Shown: piece by piece, positions 43,276 to 53,800 of the stretch
Layout of the letters: every line of letters starts with the position of its first letter
How positions within the stretch are numbered: the first letter of the stretch is position 1
Source of the DNA: Streptomyces sp. NBC_01294
GTDB taxonomy: Bacteria; Actinomycetota; Actinomycetes; Streptomycetales; Streptomycetaceae
Direction: 5' to 3'
NCBI RefSeq assembly: GCF_035917235.1
Contig: NZ_CP108423.1
Location: 1,984,001 to 2,048,000, forward strand
Length of the DNA stretch: 64,000 nucleotides
Program-made: the position numbers and the translations under genes
The notes under the pieces: generated by a model
What the model was told of the DNA's origin: nothing
Seen by the model: only the letters and a program-made list of their open reading frames with translations
Databases searched by the model: none

Positions 43276-45834
43276 TCACCGGGCCGGCGTGGGCACCGCC
43301 GGTACGTCGCGCCGGGCCGCCCCGGCGGTGATCATCAGGCCGGCGGACAGGGCCGCGAGCAGCGTGGCGCCGACCGTCCACCAGAGGGTGTCGGTGTAGC
43401 CGCCCAGCAGGTCATCGGTGATCGACTCGGACGGCAGGTACCCCTCGCCGACGCGGGCCGCGATGACGGCACCGAGCAGCGCCCCGCCGACCGCTCCGCC
43501 CAGCTCCTGGCCGGCGGTGACGGTCGCCGAGGTCCCTCCGGAGAGCTGCGGGGCGGCGGCGGCGGTCGCGGTGGCGAAGAGCGGCGTGAAGGCCAGGCCG
43601 ATGCCGGAGCCGATGAGGAGCATGCCGGGCAGCACATGGGTCGTGTAGGCGCCGCCCACTTCGAGGAAGGACAGGAGCAGGTGCCCGAGAGCCGCGAGCA
43701 GCAGGCCCGGCACGATCAGGACGCGGGGCGGGACCAGGTGCAGCAGGCGGCCGGAGACCTGGGCGCAGACGACGGCGGCGGCGGCCATGGGCAGGAACGC
43801 CGCCCCGGCGGTGGCCGGGGAGAGGTCGAGCACGCTCTGCGCGTAGAAATCCACCGACGGGAGGGAGGTGACCGTGCCGACGCCGACCAGGAACAGGGCG
43901 AGGACGCAGCCGATGCGGTTGCGGTCCTTGACGAAGGACGGGGACAGGAACGAGCTCGACGCCCTGGTCTGCCCCCACAGGAAGGCCCCGAGCAGGAGGA
44001 CGCCCACGGTGATCAGGCCGAGGTCCCGGGGGGTCCACCCGTGCTGCCCGACCTCGCCGAGGCCGTAGGTGAGGGCGAGGGATCCGCCGGTGCCGAACAG
44101 CACCGCGGGCAGGTCGAGGCGGGCCCCGGTGCGGCCCGGCCGGTCGTGCAGCAGGGTGAGCGCGCCGATCAGGGCGATCACGGCGAGGGGGAGGCCCGCG
44201 TACATGCACCACCTCCAGGCCGCGCTCTCCAGCAGCCATCCGCCCGTGGCCATGCCGAGGGCCGGGCCGCCGGCCGCGATCGCCCCGTAGATCGCGAAGG
44301 CCTTGCCGCGTTCCCTCGGGTCGGGGAAGCCGGTGGCGACCAGGGCCAGCGCGGACGGCGTCAGCAGCGCGGCGAAGACGCCCTGCAGGACGCGGGCGCA
44401 GACCAGCATGGTGGGGTTGGCGGCCGAGCCGCCGATCGCCGAGGCCGCCGCGCATCCGACGAGACCGATGATCAATGCGGTCCTGCGCCCCAGCAGATCG
44501 GCGAGGTGCCCGCCGAGCAGCAACAGGCCGCCGAAGGTGAGCAGATAGGCGTTGAAGATCAGCGTCATGTCGCCGGCGGGAAGGCCCAGGTCCTGCTGGG
44601 CGAACGGGACGGCCAGGGTGAAGGCCGTCGCGTCGAGCAGCACCATCAGCTGCGCCAAGGCGATCACCGCGAGGCCCCACCAGCGTCGGGGGTGCGCGGG
44701 CTCCGCGTCCTGGAGGCCGGGGGCCGGGGGCCGGGCCGCGGACCAGGCGCCGGGGAGCGGGGCGGGCGGCGGTCCGAAGCCCTGCGCGGGGCCGAAGTGC
44801 GCGGCCGGGGCCGTCGGGGCGTACCCGGGCGGCGGGAGCAGCGGCCGGGGCCCGGCGGACGGAGAACGGGGGTCGGGCTGCGCGGCGGGTGTCCCGGTGG
44901 AGGCCTCGGTCTCGGTGGGGGTCTCGGTGGGGTTCTCGGGCGCGTAGTCCAGCAACCGGGCTGCATGGCGGCCCAGTTGGGCCAGGACCGCGCCCGGCAG
45001 CCATTCCGCCGCCTGGTCCTTCGCCGTGAACGCGGCCACCTGCCGGGGCGTGGGCCTCTTGGCCGGATCCTTGTCCAGGCAGGCGCGTACGAGATCGAGC
45101 AGGATCTCCGGCACTCCGGTCAGGTCCGGCTCCTCCTCGGCGACGCGGAAGAGGTGGGCGTTCAGGCCGGTGTCCCCGGCGCCGAAGAGCAGGCGCCCGG
45201 TGGCGGCGTAGACGAGGACGGCACCCAGGCAGAAGACGTCGCTGGCGGGGGTGAGTTCAAGGCCGCGGACCTGCTCCGGCGACATGAAGCCGGCCGAGCC
45301 GATGAGCATGCCGGTGCGGGTGTGCATGCTGTCCCCGGCGAGGCTGTCCATCGCCCGCGCGATGCCGAAGTCGATGACGCGCGGGCCGTCGACGGTGACG
45401 AGGACGTTGGACGGCTTGAGGTCGCGATGGATCAGCCCCGCCTCGTGCACGGCCTGCAGGGCGAGTGCGAGGCGGTTGGCGAGCGTGTGGACCGAGTGCT
45501 CGGGCAACGGCCCGAAGTCCTTGGCGACCACGGCGTGCAGGTCGGGCCCCGGTATGTACCGGGTCGCCACCCAGGGCACGGCGGCCTCGGGATCCGCATC
45601 GAGCACGGCCGCCGTCCAACTCCCGTCCACCCGCCGCGCAGCGGCCACTTCGCGGGCGAAGCGCTTGCGGAAATCGGGGTTCCCCGCGTACTCGGCCTGT
45701 ACGACCTTCACCGCGACGGTCCGCCCGCCCTCGGAACGGCCGAGGTAGACCAAACCCATCCCTCCGGCCCCCAGTCGGGCGATCAGACGGTACGGGCCTA
45801 TGCGGGGCGGGTCTTCGGCGATCAGCTGGTCCAC
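43276..45834 (-). CDS. Ser/Thr protein kinase fused to a 14-helix MFS transporter
   Basis: 852 residues in one uninterrupted frame. Residues 10-275 are a Hanks-type kinase: glycine loop LGAGGMGLVYLG, Lys43 in VAVKVV, HRDLKPSN (Asp138), DFG (155-157) and SPEQ. A Pro/Ala linker (about 290-390) leads to a DHA2-like MFS domain: WWGLAVIALAQLMVLLDAT, motif A GGHLADLLGRRTALI, the ARVLQGVFAALLTPSALALV helix and about 14 helices in all. There are no PASTA repeats. The GTG at 45834 (VDQLIAEDPPRIGPYRL) fits kinase starts; an upstream GTG at 45921 is possible. The fusion suggests phospho-control of efflux, or transport-linked signalling. The substrate is unknown. Confidence 0.88.
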   Translation of the reverse strand: MDQLIAEDPPRIGPYRLIARLGAGGMGLVYLGRSEGGRTVAVKVVQAEYAGNPDFRKRFAREVAAARRVDGSWTAAVLDADPEAAVPWVATRYIPGPDLHAVVAKDFGPLPEHSVHTLANRLALALQAVHEAGLIHRDLKPSNVLVTVDGPRVIDFGIARAMDSLAGDSMHTRTGMLIGSAGFMSPEQVRGLELTPASDVFCLGAVLVYAATGRLLFGAGDTGLNAHLFRVAEEEPDLTGVPEILLDLVRACLDKDPAKRPTPRQVAAFTAKDQAAEWLPGAVLAQLGRHAARLLDYAPENPTETPTETEASTGTPAAQPDPRSPSAGPRPLLPPPGYAPTAPAAHFGPAQGFGPPPAPLPGAWSAARPPAPGLQDAEPAHPRRWWGLAVIALAQLMVLLDATAFTLAVPFAQQDLGLPAGDMTLIFNAYLLTFGGLLLLGGHLADLLGRRTALIIGLVGCAAASAIGGSAANPTMLVCARVLQGVFAALLTPSALALVATGFPDPRERGKAFAIYGAIAAGGPALGMATGGWLLESAAWRWCMYAGLPLAVIALIGALTLLHDRPGRTGARLDLPAVLFGTGGSLALTYGLGEVGQHGWTPRDLGLITVGVLLLGAFLWGQTRASSSFLSPSFVKDRNRIGCVLALFLVGVGTVTSLPSVDFYAQSVLDLSPATAGAAFLPMAAAAVVCAQVSGRLLHLVPPRVLIVPGLLLAALGHLLLSFLEVGGAYTTHVLPGMLLIGSGIGLAFTPLFATATAAAAPQLSGGTSATVTAGQELGGAVGGALLGAVIAARVGEGYLPSESITDDLLGGYTDTLWWTVGATLLAALSAGLMITAGAARRDVPAVPTPAR

Positions 45835-46055
45835 GCGAGGAGGATATTTCAACTGTCCAACGGCAGTGGGCCCATCGGTCGAATCGGAAGCCCAAGGCCA
45901 CCGCCCCGGCGCCTTCCCCACCTCCTGCAGTCACGGCGGACCGCCTCCGGAGCAGTCGTGTCTTCCCCCGGGTGTGTCCGAACGGGCATGCCGCCAGGCC
46001 GGTTCGGCGGGGTAGGCAGGTGTACGTCCCGCCGTATCCCCCGAGAGGCACACCC

Positions 46056-48140
46056 ATGCGTATCCCCGCCCGCGACAAGGCAGCAGCCGATGCCTCCAAG
46101 GAGAGCTCCGCCCCGTCCCGGCAGTCGCGTCCCGGTGAGGAGCGGGCCCCCGCCGCTCCCGCGGCGGCGACGCTGCCGGCGCTCCAGCGGTCCGTCGGCA
46201 ACGCGGCGGTGACGCGCATGCTCGCGGCGGGCCACGGGGCCAGCCACGGGCACGAGGACGGACACGGGCACGGGCACGAGGACGCTCCGGTCCAGCGGGC
46301 GTCCGCGCACCAGGTGCTCCGCTCGCCCGGGCGGCCCCTCGACGCCCCCCTGCGCGAGGAGATGGAGAACCGGCTCGGCGCCGACTTCTCCGACGTACGG
46401 GTCCACTCCGATCCCCTCGCGCAGCGGTCCGCGACCGAGATCGGGGCCCGTGCGTACACCTCGGGCAGCCATGTGGTCGTCACGGACGGCGGGAAGGACA
46501 AGCACACCCTCGCCCACGAGCTCACCCATGTCATCCAGCAGCGGCAGGGGCCGGTCTCGGGCACGGACACGGGCCACGGGCTGCGGGTCAGCGACCCCGG
46601 CGACCGCTTCGAGCGGGAGGCCGAGGCCAACGCGAGCCGGGTCATGGCCGGCCCCGCGCCCGACGTGCAGCGTGCGGCCTGCGACGAGCACGGCACCCAC
46701 GCGCCGGTACCGGGCGGGCGGGCCGTCGTCCAGCGCAAGGGACCCGAGGATCTCGCCCCCTCGCTGCCGGCCGACCCGCCGCGTGGCGGCAACCTGTTCG
46801 GCCGGCTCATCGCGAAGACCCGTACGATGCCGGCGCCGGCGGACGACCTGGTGGCGCGGGTCCGGGCGGGCATCGCCGCGTACGACGGCGACACCAACCG
46901 CGACCCCATGCACTGCATGATGGCGCTGACGGACCTCACGCAGGAGTTCGCGCCGGCCGAGGAGGACGCGGCCGCGGCCGTCAAGCCCTGGCTGTCGGCG
47001 GCGCTCAAGGTCATCAAGGACGAACTGGTGCTGGTGAACGACCAGCTCGTCCGCGACAACGAGTTCCCCGACGGGGCGCGGCCGCCGTTCGACGCGATGA
47101 CGCAGAACGGCATGCTGTGGCAGCAGGAGCAGTGGGCCGACAGCGCCGCCGCGTTCCAGATGCACGGGGCGAGCTACTTCCGCGAGCTCTCGGAGCTCAA
47201 CCGGGCCGGGATGGCCAAGGAGATCTCCGGGGGCGGGGGTGACCGGAACTGGGTCGCCGACGTCCGGACCAAGCTGTCGACCGCGCTCGACCGGAGCGTG
47301 CTGTGCCACTACACCGGCAAGTCACGGGCCGAGACGATGCTCGCCCAGGGGCAGATGAAGTCCAAGACCGAGCTGATCAAGGCGAACCCCGACGCGGCGA
47401 ACAACTCGGAGGCGTACGACAAGCACGTTCTGGCCAACGAGGGCTTCGTCTTCTTCTTCCTGGAAGTGGAGGACAGCCCGTTCCGCGAGACGCGGTTCGG
47501 CGGCGACGAGCCCGCCCGGATCCAGATCCCCCTCGCCAGGTCCCCTCTGATGAGCCAGGGCTGGCTGATGCTCAGCGACTTCGCGCAGCGCGAGTACCCG
47601 ACCGTGCGGGCGAAGCCCGGGGATCCGGCGCAGACGCAGAGCCGGCTGGGTACCCGCGAGGAGACCTTCTCGCCCGGATTCGACCTGCCCGTGCGCAAGT
47701 TCGACATCGGGGCGGCGGCGGGAGCCGACGCGCTGGACATGGACAGGGTCATGGAGGCGATGGGCAACGAGACGGACCCGGACCGCCGGGGCCAGATCAT
47801 GTTCGCCACGACCCAGGCACTGTCGGACCCGCACAGCGCGATGACCTACGGCGCCGGTGAGCAGGAGCAGGTCCACTCGGAGCGGCTGCGGTCCAACACC
47901 CTGATGGGCCGGGACATCGTGCCGGGTCTGGTGGAGCGGGCGATCGTGGAGATCCAGCGTCTCGGGGAGGTGAACCCGCAGCTGGCGGACAGGCTCAAGG
48001 CGATGTCCGGCGCCGATCTGATGCGTTTCCTCCTCAAGGACCTGCTGCGGCCGCAGGCCATGCTGCCGAACACGGTCGACCTCAGTGGCGCCACGGTGGT
48101 CCTGGCCTCCGGCCAGCAGGTGGGGGCTGCCACGCACTGA
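46056..48140 (+). CDS. DUF4157 protein, candidate eCIS effector
   Basis: 694 residues, no signal peptide. Residues 40-56 carry the LQRSVGNAAVTRML motif typical of DUF4157 proteins, 60-76 are His-rich, and 94-165 form the DUF4157 domain with a zincin-like HELTH (154-158). Three V-Q-R tripeptides follow at 79-81, 204-206 and 225-227. The C-terminal 290 residues are unlike the front; LCHYTGKSRAETML (416-429) and the strand GFVFFFLEVED recall the first motifs of ADP-ribosyltransferase-like toxins, a weak resemblance. DUF4157 marks cargo of extracellular contractile injection systems, and this gene heads such a locus. GAGAGG precedes ATG 46056; a strong terminator follows. Confidence 0.8.
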   Translation: MRIPARDKAAADASKESSAPSRQSRPGEERAPAAPAAATLPALQRSVGNAAVTRMLAAGHGASHGHEDGHGHGHEDAPVQRASAHQVLRSPGRPLDAPLREEMENRLGADFSDVRVHSDPLAQRSATEIGARAYTSGSHVVVTDGGKDKHTLAHELTHVIQQRQGPVSGTDTGHGLRVSDPGDRFEREAEANASRVMAGPAPDVQRAACDEHGTHAPVPGGRAVVQRKGPEDLAPSLPADPPRGGNLFGRLIAKTRTMPAPADDLVARVRAGIAAYDGDTNRDPMHCMMALTDLTQEFAPAEEDAAAAVKPWLSAALKVIKDELVLVNDQLVRDNEFPDGARPPFDAMTQNGMLWQQEQWADSAAAFQMHGASYFRELSELNRAGMAKEISGGGGDRNWVADVRTKLSTALDRSVLCHYTGKSRAETMLAQGQMKSKTELIKANPDAANNSEAYDKHVLANEGFVFFFLEVEDSPFRETRFGGDEPARIQIPLARSPLMSQGWLMLSDFAQREYPTVRAKPGDPAQTQSRLGTREETFSPGFDLPVRKFDIGAAAGADALDMDRVMEAMGNETDPDRRGQIMFATTQALSDPHSAMTYGAGEQEQVHSERLRSNTLMGRDIVPGLVERAIVEIQRLGEVNPQLADRLKAMSGADLMRFLLKDLLRPQAMLPNTVDLSGATVVLASGQQVGAATH

Positions 48141-48203
48141 CCGGAGCCCGGAGCCCTCGACCTAGTCGAGAACCGGCCATCTTTCTGGCTCGGTCAACTC
48201 TTG

Positions 48204-48241
48204 CCCAGCGGCCCCGCGTTCACTGCTCCGGGGCCGCTGGG
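48204..48241 (+). terminator. Terminator between the effector and the Ig-like gene
   Basis: CCCAGCGGCCCCG (48204-48216) pairs perfectly with 48229-48241, loop 12 nt. It stands between convergent genes and can serve both strands. Confidence 0.75.
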
Positions 48242-48367
48242 ATAAGAACGTACGGTCGATGAACGGACATCCGAGCGGTCGCCGGAGTGCCGATTTCCGG
48301 ACGGAACGGAGAAGGCGCTCTTTGTCCTGGCGCCCGACCTGACCGAGGATGACCTTCCCCGCTCGGG

Positions 48368-49774
48368 TCACCTGAGGTCGTTCAGCACACCACTCACGTT
48401 GAGCACCTCGTGGCACTCCTGCGCCTGACGACCGGTGGCAGGGGTGCCCGGCTTCGCACAGGTCACCTGGACGGTCACAGTCTGGCTCTCGGTGATGCTG
48501 ATGGGGGTGACCCAGTGGTAGTCCTGGTTGCGGAACGTCTCCAGCGCGATCGTCGTGATCTTACGGTCGCCGAAGCTGATGGTCACCACCCCTTCGTCGC
48601 CCTGGAAGTTGGCGACGACGATGTCCGTGATCCCGAACGCCTTGCCCGCGGGCACCGTGTAGGAACCGGTCTTGGTCTGTCCGCTGCCGGTCTGCAGGTC
48701 GATGGTGGCCGAGCTCTGCTGTCCTGCGACGCCCCCGCCGGATCCGGCCCCGGCTCCCGCACCGGCTCCGGCTCCCGCACCGCCCCCGCCCGTCCCGGGC
48801 TGGGGGTTCTTGCCTCCGCCGCCCGGCTGGTTGGCGTTGCCGGCGGCCCCCGGGTTCTGCCCGTTCGCGTCCGCACCGGGCGTCGGCCTGTTCTGGACCG
48901 CCTGGTCGGCGGCCTCCTTGGCCGTGCTGCGCACGGCCGGGCGCACCAGCATGAACCAGGCGAGCAGCAGCGCGAGCAGTGCGGCCAGGACCGCGAGCAG
49001 CCACGTCGGGAAGATCGGGATCTGGACGAACTCCAGCTCCAGCGGGGCGCGTACGGGGTCCGGCTCAGGTCGCTCCGACCGCTCCGACCGCTCCGTGCCG
49101 CCCTCGCTGTCACCGTCAGCGTCGGTGTCGCCGTCGCCGTCGCCGGCGCCGACGTCGACCACCTCGACGGCGAACGGCCAGGTCACCGGGGTTCCGAACC
49201 ACACCGGCCGGCCGGTGCGGACCCGCAGCACCACCTCCGCCGACTCACCCGGCTCCAGCTTCAGCTCCGCGGGGCGGAAGTCGAACTTCAGCTCCTCACC
49301 CGGCTGAGCGGGCGTGAAACCGAGCCGTACGGGGGAGTTGCCCTCGTTGCGCACGGCCAGTCGATAGCGCCCTCGCAGCCAGCCGCGGCGGCGTTTGGGA
49401 GCGCTCTCTACGCGCAGTTCCCGGAACTCCTCGACGTGCACGGTGGTCTCGGGGACCCGCACGGACTCGGGGTGCTCGGTGGGCAGCACGCGCACGGCGA
49501 GCGGCGCGTCGCCCGCCCGCACCTGCGACGAACGCGGCGGGGCCAGGCGGATCGTCACCGTTTCCGAGGTGCCGGGGTAGAGGGAGACGCGCTCGGGTTC
49601 CACCGTGGTCCACGCAGCGCAGTCGCCGACGACCTCCAGGCGGTACGCCTCGACGATGTCGCTGTCGTTGCGGACGGTCAGGCTGGTGGATGCGGTACCA
49701 CCCGGCGTCACCGACACCGGCGGGATGTCGAGGGCGGGCGCGCCAGGGCTGGAAGAGGCTGCTGGGGATATCAC
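48368..49774 (-). CDS. Bitopic membrane protein with Ig-like repeats, eCIS-associated
   Basis: 468 residues. The N-terminal 210 residues form two Ig-like beta domains (PPVSVTPGGTASTSLTVRND; YRLAVRNEGNSPVRLGF). An acidic linker and one strong helix (PIFPTWLLAVLAALLALLLAWFMLV, about 264-288) come next, followed by a Gly/Pro/Asn linker and a C-terminal beta domain with two Cys (VTCAKPG, QECHEV). There is no N-terminal signal peptide, so the Ig part may be cytosolic. Streptomyces eCIS loci encode conserved membrane partners; a bitopic protein, CisA, is reported to link the particle to the membrane. Whether this is CisA or another locus protein I cannot decide. Confidence 0.6.
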   Translation of the reverse strand: MISPAASSSPGAPALDIPPVSVTPGGTASTSLTVRNDSDIVEAYRLEVVGDCAAWTTVEPERVSLYPGTSETVTIRLAPPRSSQVRAGDAPLAVRVLPTEHPESVRVPETTVHVEEFRELRVESAPKRRRGWLRGRYRLAVRNEGNSPVRLGFTPAQPGEELKFDFRPAELKLEPGESAEVVLRVRTGRPVWFGTPVTWPFAVEVVDVGAGDGDGDTDADGDSEGGTERSERSERPEPDPVRAPLELEFVQIPIFPTWLLAVLAALLALLLAWFMLVRPAVRSTAKEAADQAVQNRPTPGADANGQNPGAAGNANQPGGGGKNPQPGTGGGGAGAGAGAGAGAGSGGGVAGQQSSATIDLQTGSGQTKTGSYTVPAGKAFGITDIVVANFQGDEGVVTISFGDRKITTIALETFRNQDYHWVTPISITESQTVTVQVTCAKPGTPATGRQAQECHEVLNVSGVLNDLR

Positions 49775-49998
49775 ACCGCGACGCTAGGGCGACGCCGCGG
49801 CCACTTCCACGGGCGCGAGGGCAACGCCCCGGGCAGCCCCGATGCCCCCGCGGGCTGTCCTCAACTCCACGCAATGAACCATCTGTTGCTCATTCCGCCT
49901 CTCCTTCCACACACGCCACACACATCCGGCCCACGCATCCCGACCCACGCATCCCGACCTCTGCACCACGACCACGCATCACGGAACAGGTACCCCAC

Positions 49999-50670
49999 AT
50001 GCCCCAGCCTGACAGCAACGGACCCGCCCCTTCATTCGGCGCCGGCCAACGGGTCACCGTGGCCGTGTACGCGTCGGACCCGATCCTGCGCGTCGGGGTC
50101 GTCCACCAGCTGCGCCAGCGACCGGAGATCGTGCTCGTCGACCACGCCCGGGCCGACGACGCGCAGGTGTCGCTCGTGACCGTGGACAGCGTGGACGACG
50201 AGACGGCCGCCCTGCTGTACCGGCTGCGGCACAACTCCGACACGCGCACCGGGCTCGTGGTCGGCACGTTCGAATCCGGGGACGCGCTCCAGCGCGCCAT
50301 CGAATGCGGGGTCACCGCGGTGCTGCGGCGCACCGAGGCGGACCAGGACCGGCTCCTGCGGCTGGTCCTGGCGATAGCGAACGGCGAGGGCGTACTGCCC
50401 GGTGACCTGCTCGCGAAGCTCCTCGACCACGTCGGCAGCCTGCAGCGGTCGGCGCTCGACCCGCGCGCGGTGTCCCTGTCCACGCTGACCCCGCGCGAGG
50501 CGGACATGCTGCGCCTGGTGTCGGAAGGACTGGACACCGCGGAGATCGCGCGCAAGACCTCGTACTCCGAACGGACCGTCAAGAACGTGCTGCACGAGGT
50601 CATCACCCGGCTGCAACTGCGCAATCGCACGCACGCGGTCGGCTACGCCCTGCGCAACGGACTGATCTGA
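49999..50670 (+). CDS. LuxR-family response-regulator-like protein of the eCIS locus
   Basis: 223 residues. The receiver-like N-terminus (VTVAVYASDPILRVGVVHQLRQRPEIVLVDHARA) lacks the usual paired acidic residues and the phospho-Asp strand is altered, so it may be a pseudo-receiver. The C-terminus is a NarL/LuxR helix-turn-helix (LTPREADMLRLVSEGLDTAEIARKTSYSERTVKNVLHEVITRLQLRNRTHAVGYALRNGLI). A LuxR-type regulator is a standing member of Streptomyces eCIS loci. It likely controls the structural operon to its right and possibly the divergent Ig-like gene. No partner kinase is nearby. Confidence 0.85.
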   Translation: MPQPDSNGPAPSFGAGQRVTVAVYASDPILRVGVVHQLRQRPEIVLVDHARADDAQVSLVTVDSVDDETAALLYRLRHNSDTRTGLVVGTFESGDALQRAIECGVTAVLRRTEADQDRLLRLVLAIANGEGVLPGDLLAKLLDHVGSLQRSALDPRAVSLSTLTPREADMLRLVSEGLDTAEIARKTSYSERTVKNVLHEVITRLQLRNRTHAVGYALRNGLI

Positions 50671-50865
50671 CCGTGGAGTGCTCCCGGCGCCCACGCTCCG
50701 GCCCCGGCGCCCCGCGCGGGCGGGCCGCCGGGACCCGCCACTGCCCGAAAGCGCACCGGGTGCTTCCCCCGGGTCCGGCCCCGCGGCCCTCCCGGTCCGC
50801 ACGGGCGGGCCGCAGGGTGACGGGGTCATACGTAGATGCTGCACCGGACGGTGAGGTGGACCCTG

Positions 50866-53800
50866 ATGGGCACGGGTGGATCCGGCGGTCGGCGACCCCG
50901 ATGGGGGAGAGTCGGCGCGTCGCTGCTGCTGATGATCCCCCTGCTCGCGGTGACGGCGGCCAGCGGCCCCGGCGACGCCGGGGCGCGAACCGTCGCGGCC
51001 GACGCCGGTGACAGCCGCGTCGCGTACGCCGGTACGCGCCACCGCAGCCTGGGCCGGGTGGCGAGCGGCACGTCCAGCACTCCCCTGTTCGGCGAGGGCC
51101 CGGCCCACCAGGACCTCCAGCCCTCCGCACTGGGCGACCGGCTGGTCTTCGCCAGCCGCCGCGACGAGCGGAACCCGCAGGTCTACCTGCGGTCCGCGGA
51201 CGGCTCGGTACGCCGCCTGACCAGCGGCCTGGACGTGGCGCACCCCCGGCTGACCCCGGACGGCCGGGCGGTCGTCTTCGACTCGGCGCCGCCCGCCGGG
51301 TCCGGCGGAACGCAGCGCGACCTGTGGCTGGTGCGCACCGACGGCACCGGCCTCACCCGGCTGACCGACACTCCCGCGAACGAGGAGCACCCCACGGTCT
51401 CGCCGGACGGCGGACGTCTGGCGTACTCCAGCGACGAGGACCGGGCCGCCGGACGACAGGTCCACGTACGTCCCCTGCGGGGCGGCGCCGCCACCCGCGT
51501 CACCGACCCGGCGGGCGGCACGGCCACCGAGCCGGTGTGGAACCCGGTGGACGACGCGGCGAACCGGGACCTGATCGCCTACACCGCCACCGGACCCGCC
51601 GGGCCCCGCCTGCGGTGGACCGACGGGCGCCGCGGCGGGCAGCTGCTGGCGGGCGCCCAGGCCGGCTGGCGTACCCACGGGGCAGCCTGGCTGCCCGACG
51701 GGAACGGGCTGCTCTTCCTCAGCCCGGACCGCACCTGTGACTGCAAGGGCGACTGGGACCACGTCTTCCGGGTGCCCGCGCACTCGGCGGACACGCCCCA
51801 GCTGGTGCTCAGCGAGGACCGCGAGGTCGGCTCGCCCACCTGGCTCGGTCCGCTGAACGGCGGCGGCGCCGTGGTCGAGCGGACCTCCGCGGCCGGGCCG
51901 CACGTGGTGACCCTGCAGGACGCCCGGATGGACGGCTCCGACCCCCGCGACCTCGGCCTGACCATCCTCAAGGAGGACCCGGCGGCCGACACCAACACCG
52001 ACCCGGCCAAGGACCCGCTGTTCCAGCCCGCCCCCGGGTCCGACCCGTGGACCGAGCGGCAGAACTACACGCCCGACGGGCGCAGGATCGTGCTGACCCG
52101 CTTCGAGGACACACCCGACGGCCGGATCGAACGGATCTGGATCGCGGACGCCGACGGCTCCCGTGCGGAGCCCCTGCCGCTCGCGGGACGCGGCCCCAAG
52201 GACTGGGACACCGACCCGACGTTCTCCCCCGACGGCAGGTCCCTGGCCTTCACCCGGACCTCGCCCGGCGGCGTCGGCGCCGCCGCCGGCCCCGCGCGCA
52301 TCCTGATCGCGGACGCCGCCACCGGTGCGATCCGCGGTGAGATCACCCCGCCGGCGGGCCAGGCCCGGGGCGGCGACGCCCAGCCCACCTGGTCCTCCGA
52401 CGGCACGACCCTGGCCTTCACCCGCAACCTCGTGATCAACGGCCACGGCGGCAACAAGCACATCTGGACCGTGCCCGTGGACCGCCTGGACCGGCAGCGC
52501 GACCTGAGCGCCACCGTCTGTTTCGGTGCGTGCGAAGTCATCGACGACAGCCCGGCCTTCTCACCGGACGGCGCCACCATCGCCTTCAACCGCAAGAACG
52601 GCGGAGGCCGCGTCGACGAGCGCAGCGGCATCCTGCTCGCCTCCGCGGCGGGCGGCTCCGGCTCCTGCCGGGTCCTGCTGCCCGACGCCGCCCGCGACGT
52701 GCCGGGCGCCTGCGGCCGGGAGCTGCCCGAACCCACGGACAAGGGACCGTTCCAGCCCCGCGACGCCGCCTGGACCGCCGACGGCAAGAGCCTGGTGCTC
52801 AGCGCCCGCGGCTCCCGCGCCCCCAACAGCCCGGAGAAGCTGAAGCTGGTGGACGTGGCCTCCGGCGCCCACAACCTGCTCGTCACCGGCCTGCCGGGCC
52901 GTCAGAAGGAACCCAGCGTGCAGCAGTCCGTGGACCTCGCGGTCCAGGCACCGGACAAGGCCGCGCCGCTCACCGTCGGCGGCTCCGCCACCGTCCGGGT
53001 CGACGTCGTCAACCACGGCCCGGCGGCCTCGCCCGGTACCCGGCTGACCGTGGCGCCCCCGGCCGGCGTGCGCGTCACCGCGCTCACCGCGCCCGGCGCC
53101 ACCTGTGACGCGGCGGCGCTGACCTGCGCCCTGGGCGTGGTGCGCCCCGGCACCGCCGTGCCGGTGACCGTCACCCTCACCGGCGTCACCCCCGGCGACC
53201 AGCCCGTGGAGTGGTCGGTCACCGGCACCGTCCTCGACCCCCGCCCCAGCGACAACGCCGACCGGACCGTGGTGCCGGTGCGCGAGGCACCCGTGCCCCC
53301 GACGCCGAACCCGCCCACCCCGAACCCGCCGACGCCGAAGCCGCCGACGCCGACCGCGCCGGCCCCGACGCCCACGCCGCAGCCGCAGCCGGAGCCGCCC
53401 GCGCCGCCGGCCGGCCCCGGCGTGCGCGTCACCGCGCAGCCCAACCCCGGCTACGTGGGCGGCCGCGTCGTCGTCACGTACACCGTCCGCAACGGCCAAA
53501 ACGCCCTGGCCACCGGCCTGCGGCTGCGCATCGGCCTGCCCGCGGGCGTACCCCACGACGGGCCGCCGCCGGGCTGCGACCAGAGCTGGGTGTGCGCGCT
53601 GCCGGACCTGACGCCGGGCGCCCGGACCGTCCTCCAGGTCGTCCTCACCCCCGACAAGGCGCTCACCGGCCGGGTGACCGGCAACCTCACCACGACCGGC
53701 ACCGACGCCGACCCCGGCGACAACACCGCCGAGCAGCAGCTGCGCATCCTCCAGCCGCGCATCGTCGCCGTGCCGCCGATCGGCAAGCCCGGCTTCGTCA

